DNA from: Heterostelium album PN500
Taxonomy: Eukaryota; Evosea; Eumycetozoa; Acytosteliales; Acytosteliaceae
Reading direction: 5' to 3'
DNA length: 64,000 nt
Assembly: GCF_000004825.1 (NCBI RefSeq)
Contig: NW_008805064.1
Coordinates: forward strand, 1,116,001 to 1,180,000
Below the pieces are notes generated by a model. The model saw nothing but the letters and a program-made list of their open reading frames with translations. It searched no databases and was not told where the DNA came from. Position 1 is the stretch's first letter, and every line of letters begins with the position of its first letter. This document shows positions 11,521 through 20,894 of this stretch, piece after piece. The translations under genes were made by a program, and so were the position numbers.

Positions 11521-12639
11521 AATATCACTGAAATACTATTTGGTGATGATTTTAATCAAGAATTGCAATCTAATTCACTCCCTCCAAATCTAACATCTTT
11601 ATCATTTGGTTCTAATTTCAATCAACCAATAATTTTTGGGGTACTTCCAAAAACACTCAAACATTTATCATTTGGTTGGTCTTTCAATCAAAATTTTGAA
11701 CAAGGAACTTTACCACACTCTCTTGAGTCTTTGAAGTTTGATGATCATTTCAATCAAATATTATCAATCGGTGTGCTACCTGAATCACTGGAGTCTTTGA
11801 AGTTTGGATTTGCATACAATCAAAATTTATCAGTTGGCTTGTTTCCTGAATCACTGAAGTCCTTGAAATTTGGTGAGAGATTCAACCGAATATTATCTAT
11901 AGGTGTGTTTCCCGAATTACTGTAGTCTTTAAAGTTTGGATATGCATTTAATCAAAAAATACTAAAAGGAGTGTTACCTGAATCTCTGGAATCATTGGAG
12001 TTTGGAGATAGATTCAATCAAATATTATCAGTTGGTGTGTTACCTGAATCATTGAAATCGCTGAAGTTTGGAGATAGATTCAAACAAATATTATCAAAAG
12101 GATTGTTACCTGAATCACTTGAATTATTATATTTGAAGAACTACAAACATAAAATTGAGAAAAAAGTTCTTCCCCAACATCTTTCGAAGATATATTTTGA
12201 TTTACTTGATCAACCATTGGATATTGGGGTATTACCACAATCCCTTCAAAATTTATATCTTGACAAATATGAACATACGATTGGTATTGGTGTTCTTCCA
12301 TCATCTCTTCAAAAATTATGGATTACTGGTGGATCTTTAACAAACAGAGAATTACCAAAATCAATTGAATCACTTTTTATTGTTGGACAACATAATGACT
12401 CAGCTAATCAAAGTAAATTTCTTTCAAATCTAAAAATTCTTTCAATATTTATTGATTCTCACCAAAGATTCACAGCATTTCAATTAACAAACTCAGAAGA
12501 TTCACTTTCATATATCAAAGATCTCCATCCAGAATATTATTCTACACACAATTTATCTAATAACAGTGATTCCTTTGTCTATTCTCATATCAATCAAAAC
12601 AAAGGAGAATTCATCATTGCTCTACTTTTGACACAATAG
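11521..12639 (+). pseudogene. FNIP-repeat array of the upstream kinase gene, broken
   Basis: About 12 repeats of roughly 22 residues with the FNIP pattern, such as LPESLESLKFGDRFNQ. These LRR-like repeats are hugely expanded in dictyostelids. The frame has no ATG of its own and starts 10 bases beyond the kinase stop, so it was the C-terminal half of the kinase gene. Inside it a TAG (11923-11925) replaces the GAG expected from the neighbouring repeats (LPE.L-E-SLKF). The last repeats diverge and a unique ~60-residue tail ends at 12639. With at least one sure defect, the full kinase-FNIP protein is probably not made. Confidence 0.75.
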
Positions 12640-12724
12640 AAATAACATTTAAAACAATAAAGCTATCTTATTTTATTATTTGTTTTTTTTGGTATTTTTT
12701 TCATTCATTTTATATTTTCATCTC

Positions 12725-12937
12725 TTAAAACCTACATTTTACTTCATGAATGGTTGCATTATTGACAAATGCTTCTTCAGCTTTTCTGTTTTGATCTTTT
12801 CCAACTCTGTTTGAACTATCACCTTTCTCATACATCACAACATCCTCTGCATAATATTTCTCAAAGATATCCAAAATCTTATTTGATTCGATACCTTTGA
12901 TGATTGCTTCAATGTTTGATTTAATATTTGATGACAT
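12725..12937 (-). pseudogene. Half-length SnoaL/NTF2-like ORF, probably truncated
   Basis: 70 residues starting at an ATG in good A-rich context (12937). NIEAIIKGIES...FEKYYAEDVVMYEKG and RVGKDQNRKAEE fit the first half of SnoaL-like proteins, small single-domain enzymes or binding proteins of about 110-130 residues. The second half of the fold is missing: the stop at 12725 leaves only 85 bases to the end of the convergent FNIP array, and I see no exon there. It is either a remnant cut when the FNIP gene came to lie beside it or an unusual short gene. Confidence 0.5.
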
Positions 12938-13697
12938 TTTAATTGATAATTTTAAGTTTATAAATATTTATTGAATTATTGAAAAGTTTATTCTATATTG
13001 TTTTTATATATTATATTATATTATTTATTTTTTTGTAATGATTTCATTTGACTTTGGATTATTATTTATAGATTTTGAAAATTGAATAAAAAAATAAAAT
13101 ATTTGAAAGAATTGTCATTCCCATTCTGAATAAATCCAATTCTTGAATTACAGAATAAAAAAAGATTCCTGAACAAAATTTGTAAAAATGTGGGGTAGAT
13201 TTTATTCAAAATCAGATTCTTGTCGTTTTATCTTCAGGAACTATCCAAAGAGATGGAATTTAATGAAGCTAAAACTAAATATTACTACAGAGTCTATTAT
13301 AAAAGATTTTATTATTTTTGATTTAGAATCTTCTTGATTTATCTTCAGGAATGAGCATTCAAGAATATAAAATAAAGGATTTAATGAAGCTAAAACTAAA
13401 TATTTTGTGGATGTCAAACGTTCTTTAAATAGATCAGTAGGTACAGTTTTAAGAATAAACAAATGATTTCAAACATGAGATATGGTGAAAAAATCTAATT
13501 TAATTTAATAATTCTATCATAATTATATAAGAGATATAGATCTTAAATTGAATTCCATTCTAATTTACTTTTAAAACCTTTTGTGAAAATTTCAGAAATA
13601 GATTTAAATCTAATTTGTTGTTTATTAATTTGTTTTTTTTTTTCAATGAATCATTTTTGTTTTTCAGTTTTGGTTTGTCGTTATTGTAAAATATAAT
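12938..13697. other. Spacer with a partial direct duplication
   Basis: A+T-rich. It holds the direct repeat listed separately (13226-13404). A minus ORF at 13241-13462 overlaps this repeat and shows no family signal. No gene supported. Confidence 0.5.
13226..13404 (+). repeat. Two imperfect copies of a ~65-bp segment
   Basis: TTTATCTTCAGGAA occurs at about 13227 and 13338. A 25-base identical block (13258-13282 and 13380-13404, with core AATGAAGCTAAAACTAAAT) follows each. In the plus strand both copies can be read as FIFRN, a string common at the start of dictyostelid IFRN/ankyrin-type proteins, so this may be a decayed family member. Confidence 0.7.
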
Positions 13698-15463
13698 ATG
13701 AAGAGATATCACCATCTAGAAGTAGGAGATAAAGATATACTTTCAAATTTATATATAGTCAATCAAAAGCATACAGGTCACGATGCAAACAAATCATCTG
13801 TTAAATCTATAACTAAAAATAAAAAGATTGAAATCACTGTTTTAGAAGATGACAACGATCATCATAGTACAAAAACAATAAACAATAATAATAGTAGTAG
13901 TGATACAAGTAAAGAAGAAGAACAGCAAAAAGATGTTACACTAAATACAACATCAAGCAACAACAACAATAATAATAATAAAAAGTTTAATTCTACTGAT
14001 ACTATTTGTTCAATGTAAGTTTCAATAAACTAATGAGATTATTATTAATAAATTACTTATCTAACTAACTATACCATTGTTATTTGTTATTTGTTTTAAT
14101 AATAATGATTTTAGATGTTCAAAGCAATTCTCTATATATAGTTGTCCGAGATGTTTCATTGGTTATTGTACATCCGAATGTTTCAAGAGACACAATGAAC
14201 GATGCACTGGTTTGTTCTACGAAGAGCAATATCGTGACAATCTAAAAGCGATGGATAAGATCGATCCAAAAGATTCGTTAGCTCTCATCAAAAAGATGAA
14301 GGAAATCTACAATAGAGAGGATAGTATTTTAGATAGTTTAATGAATGATAAAGACGAAGATCGACTTGACGAATATGATGATGATGATAACAATGATGTA
14401 GATGAAGACGATGATGGTGATAACGATGACGTCGATCTATCTAAACTCAATCTCGATGAGATGAGTGAAGAACAACTATTATCATTATTGACAAAGGAAG
14501 AGATCGATGAGTTTCATCAATCAATGAAGGATGGTACCATCGGAGATAGATTAGAACCTTGGAATCCATGGTGGACAGATATCATAAAAGATAAACAACA
14601 CAACGATGTAGTCATTAATAGAGTTAAACCGAAAATTGTAGATATAACAGATATTGGTAATGTAGATCAGTCTACACCTACTACTACTCCACTACAACCT
14701 ACAACAACAACAACAAACACACTATCACCACTCATACATCCAAACATACCAGCACTTTCAACCATTTTTCCAAATAAGCCATCTGATTATCTATATAATC
14801 ATATTGTAGATATTATGTAAGTTAATAATTATAATGATAATATATAAGTACAATTACTAACATATATTTAACTTTCTCAACAACATTAGTTATTGTTATT
14901 GTTTCTTAATGAGAAGATTTAATGGAGAATGGGGATATTTATCATTTAAAGAAGATAATTGTGATAAAGATAAAGATAGAGATACTGATATAGATTCACT
15001 ATCAGAGTTGTGTGACGAATGTAGTGTTATCATTGAATTATCGATCATTCTAAAGAGGACAGAAGCTAAGACAGTATTTACGAGTTTGGACCAGATATTG
15101 GAGACACTGCTACACTCAACACATCAATTGAAATCGATTGGTAGTGGCAACGATCTATATTTCTCACTTTTTGTATTGGAGGATACATCCAATGTAATGT
15201 CAACGAAACAATCGATACTTGCATCACTATCTCATATGTACAGGCATTTTAATTGGTTGAATCGATCGCTCGCCAATCCCAAGCATAAACAGCAACAGGC
15301 TGACCAACTCTTTAAACTCACCATCAATTTTGCTACACAAAAGCTATTGTTCTTCATGGCATGGTGTAACGATCAACCCGAATCCAATTTCCAATCACTT
15401 TCAAACAAAATACTGGATTTCTTTATAAAAAAGAGAAAATTGAGTAAACAAAACAATAAATAA
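13698..15463 (+). CDS. ZNHIT2-like HIT-type zinc-finger protein
   Basis: Exons 13698-14014, 14115-14816, 14890-15463, 530 residues. ZNHIT2 links the R2TP/HSP90 co-chaperone to RUVBL1/2 and helps U5 snRNP assembly. The zinc finger is split by the first intron: ICSICSKQFSIYSCPRC, then GYCTSECFKRHNERC (about residues 103-138), giving the cysteine and histidine spacing of zf-HIT. An acidic stretch (DEYDDDDNNDVDED) follows. Then come LTKEEIDEFHQSMKDG and EPWNPWWTD; the PWxPWW string is the strongest ZNHIT2 mark. The third exon is a helical C-terminal domain with LYFSLFVLEDTSNV. The N-terminal ~100 residues are poly-N/S and dictyostelid-specific. Confidence 0.8.
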
Positions 15464-15576
15464 ATTGGTTATAAGTCTAGTTTAGTTTAATAATATTATT
15501 TATATTTGTTTAAATATTTTATATTATATAAATGTTTGATTTAACATATATATATTGTTTTTATTCATTTTTTTTT

Positions 15577-17672
15577 TTAGAGTTTTCTTTTTAGGGTTTT
15601 GGTGGAAGTTGTTGTCGATTCTGTTGGAGTTGAAACTTTGGTGGTGGTGGATGGTTTGGAAATGGTTTTCTTTACTGGTTGTTCGGTGGCGGCGGTTGTT
15701 TCTTTCTTGGTGACTTTCTTGGTAACAGCGGCGACTGGTTCTTCAACCTTCTTGGCAGCTGGTTTCTTCTTTTCTTCGGCGACAACTGGAGTTGGTTCTG
15801 GTTGAGCAACGGCAGCGGCTTTCTTTGATTTCTTGGCAGAGGTTGGGGCAGCAACAACTGGCTCTTCTACTTTCTTTGGTGTGGATGGAGCTGGTGCTGG
15901 AACTTCAGCAGCCTTCTTTGATTTCTTGGTTGAAACTGGAGCAGCAACGACTGGCTCTTCAACTTTCTTTGGGGTAGTTGGAGCTGGAGCTTGAAACTTC
16001 ATGCAGCCCTTCTTTGATTTCTTGGTTGAAGCTGGAGCAGCAACAACTGGTTCTTCTACTTTCTTTGGTGTGGTTGGAGCTGGTGCTGGAACTTCAGCAG
16101 CCTTCTTTGATTTCTTGGTAGAGGTTGGGGCAGCAACGACTGGTTCTTCAGCTTTCTTTGGTGTGGTTGGAGCTGGAGCTGGTACTTCGGCAGCCTTCTT
16201 TGATTTCTTGGTTGAAGCTGGAGCAGCAACGACTGGTTCCTCAGCTTTCTTTGGTGTGGTTGGAGCTGGAGTTGGAACTTCAGCAGCCTTCTTTGATTTC
16301 TTGGTGGAAGCTGGAGCAGCAACAACAGCTACTGGTTCTTCAGCTTTCTTTGGTGTTACAACAGCTGGAGCTGGAGCAGCCGCTTTCTTTGGTGTTTCAG
16401 CAGCTTGCTTTGATTTCTTGGTTGAAGCTGGAGCAGCAACAACGGCTACTGGTTCCTCAGCTTTCTTTGGTGTAGATGGAGCTGGAGCAGCAGCCTTCTT
16501 TGGTGTTGGTGCTGACTTCTTTCCATTGGTTGCAGTTGAAGCGGCTGGTTCAACAACCTTTTCAGTTACGACAGCTTCAGAGTTATTCGATTTCAATTTC
16601 TTCTTTGCGTTTTGTTTAGTGTTGATTGGTTCTTCTGTTGATTCTGTAGTGCTGTTGCTGCTGCTGACATCGGTCATTTCTTTATCGACAGCTTGAACAA
16701 AGAATGGTAAGGTTGGTGATGATTGTGTCTTCAAACCAATGTTGGCAAATGAAACATAGCTCTCTGGGTAGTAAGAGCAAACCTTTTGGGTGACAACCTT
16801 CAAATTCTCGTATAACTGTTTCTCTGTGAGTGAGGTATCACCAATGTTCACTGAAAATGGCTTTCCACCATTTGGTGTATATGGGATTTGTTTGTGAATA
16901 TTCTTGATAATCTGGAATGCTTTCTTTGATTTGAAATCTACAACGATTGGTGTCCTAATTTGAATAAGAAATAACGTATATTAGTATTATTTAAATTATG
17001 ATAATGAATCAACAACAACAACAACAACATACTTAGATCTCTTTTGATAGAAAGTCTTTCCAAGAGCCTTATGTAAAACATTGTAAAGTGAGCTGCAAGC
17101 AACAAAGATATCATATGAATCTCTAAGCTTACGCTTCTCATCGAATTGACGGTGACCATCGAAAACATCGTGAATAGTGAGGACTTTAGCCTTGATTGAT
17201 TTCGATTCCAACTCTTTTTCGATCTTTTCCTTTAAGCTAGTTGGGACAATAATACAAATATCCTTTGTTTCCTCTGGTGCATTTGGTACTTCACTATACA
17301 TATATAAGTTATTTCATAATTATTATACAAAATAGATTAGTTTAATGGTTATTGTTTATCACTACATTGTTTTTACATACATTAATTGTGTTTTGTTGGT
17401 TTCCTTGGCATAGGCTTTCTTTGGAGTTGCAACCAATTGGATGACGGAACTATCTTCCAAAAGATTGTTATCTTCACTACCCTTTGTATAATTCTTTAGC
17501 TCCTTGAAAGCTTTTGTAATCTGATTGATTGTGATGAATGAATGATTTTGAATGTTAGAATACATAATCAAATATTTATTAATGATTCCTGATCATGTCT
17601 ATCACTACAATGTCAACTTACAGTTGCCTTATTTTGGTCTAAGAATTGAGTTAATTTAGCAGCTGAAGTCAT
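15577..17672 (-). CDS. rsl1d1: Ribosomal-L1-domain protein, RSL1D1/Cic1/Utp30-like
   Basis: Exons 17622-17672, 17381-17520, 17033-17293 and 15577-16954, 609 residues. This family is nucleolar and acts in ribosome assembly. The first ~240 residues form the L1-like domain: ITKAFKELKNYTKG, EKRKLRDSYDIFVACSSL, LGKTFYQKRSK-TPIVVDFK and GGKPFSVNIGDTSLTEKQL all align with the human RSL1D1 order. The C-terminal half is a Lys/Ala/Pro repeat domain built from units such as KKSKKAAEVPAPAPTTP, a histone-H1-like basic tail also typical of the family. One unit reads GCMKFQ instead of AAEVP (see findings). It diverges from the beta-lactamase-like gene. Confidence 0.87.
15790..16510 (-). repeat. Tandem Ala/Pro/Lys coding repeats in the RSL1D1-like gene
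   Basis: Seven to eight units of roughly 66-75 bases coding for PKKAEEPVVAAPASTKKSKK and variants. Units differ by a few substitutions and a two-residue VA insertion, as expected from unequal crossing-over followed by drift. Confidence 0.9.
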
Positions 17673-18293
17673 TTCGTAATATATCTATATTATTATTTCG
17701 TAATTAAACACTTAATGCAATGCTGAAAAAAAAACTATAAAAGACAACTTGTATAATAATAAATAAATAAATTAAGGATGTCGATTTTTACACAACATTC
17801 GTTCGTTATTTTTAATTTTTCTATTTTTTTTCTTATTTTTTTTATTTTTATTTTTTTTTTAATGAGACATCCAAACAATTGCGAAATTTTTTTAAATTTT
17901 TAAAAAATAACGTTTGATTTAAAAGATTACATAATTCCCAACTTTATTTTGAAAAAGGTTAATCAAATTATTAATATTAATGAATATAACTTTATATTGA
18001 ATAGCTATTTTCTAATCATTTATCTAAAAAAAGATATTTTAAAAAGAAATAGTATATGAAAATATTTTTTTACAAAAAAAATAAAAAAATCTAACCAGGA
18101 TCAAATTGCAAGGTTTTGCGATTGTTCCCTAAACCCATCTTCTACAAATATCTAATTTTACATTCTGATTTTTTAATTAAAATTAATTTTATTTTGATTT
18201 TATTTTTACCTTTAAAGTTGTTGAATAAGATATTTCGAATAAGAAAAGATCTGCATTTGTTTATCTTCAAATAAAGTTACAAATAGATAAATA
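17673..18293. other. Divergent upstream region (RSL1D1-like / beta-lactamase-like)
   Basis: 620 A+T-rich bases with T-runs (17805-17865) and A-runs. It must serve both genes. No motif recognised. Confidence 0.5.
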
Positions 18294-19367
18294 ATGTTTA
18301 TTAAAATATTTCTTGTAACAATCATACTATTTGTTAGTATTGTAAATAGTAAGAGTATAAATATAGTCAGTGGTGAATCAGTTGGTAGAAATCAATATAT
18401 TACGACCAATCCAAATTGTACGACACCCAATATCACTAGATTGTATCAGTTTATCGATTCAACTGTTGCATCTTACGATTATTGTGAAGGTACCGAATGG
18501 GCATTCTCAAATTTCGATACCGCAATCTACTCGGAAAATTCAGACAACGGCCAACAGACTGCATCTACCATTAAGCTATGGATTATGATGGCTGTACTCC
18601 AAGATATCAACAATGGTTTATACAATTTGAACACAGTTATCCAATGTTCTGGACAAACCATCACCATTGATGCTTGTCTAGAGTTGATGATTGGTATCTC
18701 TGATAACTGTGCAACCTACGATATGGCAAAGCAAACAACACTTAACCATGTTAATCAAGTATGTTTCAATCAATGATATCATTCTAGACACTTTTACTAA
18801 AATAATCAATTTCTTAATTTGGTTGTCTAGTTATTTAAACAATTGGGAATGGTTAATAGTGGATTCCATGAATGGTGTTTCACTACTTGCCCAGGATATA
18901 CATCGCCATGTCCCAATGACGATGGTACTGGAATTGAAAATACTCTTACTTCTCACGATGTTATTACCGGTCTTACACAACTCCACAATTTCCAAGCACT
19001 AGGAATGAATGCAACCTATCAGGCCTATAAATATTTGTTGACTGCTCACGGTTGGACTCCGATGCTCGGTAGATTTGTACCGACACCGGTTGCTCATAAA
19101 CAAGGATGGTTACCAGCAGACGATGGATATCAGCCATTCACCGAGAATGACGAAGCTATTGTTTTCACAGAGTGCGGTGACTATGCAGCATCCGTAATGA
19201 TCACAAGAAACTGGACCAACCCCCAAGAAGATACCAACGCACTGAATCTCGGTGCACAAATAGGACGTCTTGCCTATTGTACAATGGTGCCATTCGGTAC
19301 TGCCAACGATGGTACACTATGTTCAGAGACCTGGTCTCAACCACTTCCATCTCCAACTGGATGTTAG
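18294..19367 (+). CDS. Secreted class A beta-lactamase-like serine hydrolase
   Basis: Exons 18294-18758 and 18831-19367, 333 residues. It starts with a clear signal peptide (MFIKIFLVTIILFVSIVNS). The Beta-lactamase2 fold marks are in order: S91-T-I-K94 (SxxK nucleophile box), S136-D-N138 (exact SDN loop) and VAHK245-Q-G-W (the K-T/S-G box, with Gln in the middle). The catalytic serine and both lysines are thus kept. The Thr/Ser-to-Gln change in the third box makes true beta-lactamase activity uncertain; a peptidase, esterase or binding role is possible. Several Cys and N-glycosylation sites fit secretion. The family is mainly bacterial, so an old bacterial origin is inferred; the intron and base composition match the neighbours. 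Confidence 0.85.
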
Positions 19368-19455
19368 TTATTATAATTGGAAAGCAATTAGAAAACAAAT
19401 TCAGAAAATTACAATTAAATTTAAAAATACAAAGAATTACAATTACAATTTATTT

Positions 19456-20333
19456 TTATATAAATATTGATAAAAATACAGTTACTATTAATATTAAAAG
19501 TACAGGACTGGCTATTGTGAATGCTGATGAAGCAATAGGTGGAATGTCACAACCATCGAACGAAGTAAATTGTAATCCACTATCGGTTATTGAGTTTGCT
19601 TGAACTCCATTCATTTTAACAATGATTTCCTCGTTGAAAATCGATTTTATCTTCAAAGAGTAACTGCCTGCCAAGTTTTGAGAGACAATAAAATAGTTGT
19701 AATCGGTTCTTGGAATCTCTTGGTATGGTTGGTTTATATCGGTTTGAATCGCCATCGATTGAATTCCAACTCTATGATTGAAAAACATAAATCCAGCCCA
19801 ATTATCATTGGAGCCATCTTTGGTTTTTACCTTAATAGTACCTTGGGAATCACATGGAACCATCTCGTATTGAAGATTACCTAGAACTCCAATTTTCAAT
19901 TCAGCCAATTCTTGAAAGGCATCGACACTCAAATCGAAATGGGCGTTTGGACCAGCACAATGTTCTTGATTGTATTGAGCTGGACATTCATCAGTTACAA
20001 TAACTGTGATAGGATCACTATTATTCTGGTATACATTAAAACAAACACCACAAGAAGAAGCACCATTAAAATATTTAGTACTTAAAGCAACTATTTTATT
20101 TGTTTTGGGACCTTTTTTTAAAATTGTTAATAAAATAATTATTATTATTTTTTATAAATTAAATTACCTGTTGGACCAAATAGATCTTGATATCCACATG
20201 CTCCGTTGTTTGGAGTAGTATAGTAGGTTGCTGAACATACACTCTTTTCTGAATCTTCTTCACATGATTCCGATATTTTATTAAATAATACAACAATTAA
20301 AAATGCATAGAGAAATATTCTTTTTATTTCCAT
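19456..20333 (-). CDS. Expansin-like protein
   Basis: Exons 20168-20333 and 19456-20111, 273 residues. The signal peptide is at the N-terminus (IFLYAFLIVVLFNKISES). The RlpA-like double-psi barrel shows ACGYQDLFGPTG, SSCGVCFNVY, ITVIVTDECP and HFDLSVDAF, with the Cys pattern of dictyostelid expansin-like proteins. A beta-sandwich-like second domain with GIQSMAIQTDINQPYQEIPR follows. The end is hydrophobic (VLLILIVTVFLSIFI) and could be a membrane or GPI signal. Expansins loosen cellulose, and dictyostelids make cellulose in stalk and spore coats. Its stop lies 88 bases from the stop of the convergent beta-lactamase-like gene. Confidence 0.87.
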
Positions 20334-20894
20334 TTTAAAATATATATAAAATATTATTACAACAAAGATAATTTTTTAAAGATAACTTTAATTATAATGA
20401 TTTCAAAATCAATTTTTATTTTATACTATTTAAAATTTTTATTTTCATTGTATTTCAGTTAATAAATCTGAAATAAATGGATATCTATTTATTATAGTAT
20501 GTATTTTGATCTAAAAATACATCTTTGAGATCATAGGTTTGCAAAATAACTGATTGTGTGTGTTTGAATTTGTTTTTAAAAAAATAAACAGACTAACACT
20601 GAATAACAAAACCCACACACAGCCATAACTTTAAGTGGAATTGATCAAATTTGATATATCAAGAATTGTTTTTTAATAGGTGAAAATAAATCAAAACAGT
20701 TTATCCAAATATTTAATTATTTGAATTAACAACATTCTACATCTATTTTAACAAATTAGTTAGTAGTTCATTTTCTTTTTTCCCCCTTTGAAGAAAATCA
20801 AATCGGAATCAAGCTTACAAAAACATAATATATTTATTTATAAAATAATAATTTAAACCCAATTTAATTAAAAAATAAATTAAACATATACACA
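20334..20894. other. Spacer, expansin-like promoter
   Basis: A+T-rich; no gene or RNA seen. It contains the promoter of the expansin-like gene and the 3' end of the ComC-like gene. Confidence 0.5.

Noticed and set aside
2703-11925. UAG reassigned to a sense codon, given in-frame TAGs at 2703 and 11923
   Set aside because: TAG serves as the real stop in several intact genes here (for example 19365-19367, 54608-54610).
11873-11925. Intron GTGAGA...TAG that would remove the FNIP stop
   Set aside because: Its length of 53 nt shifts the frame of the following repeats, so it cannot restore the array.
16001-16696. Plus-strand Phe/Ala/Gly-rich ORF (231 codons)
   Set aside because: Antisense shadow of the RSL1D1 Ala/Lys/Pro repeats.
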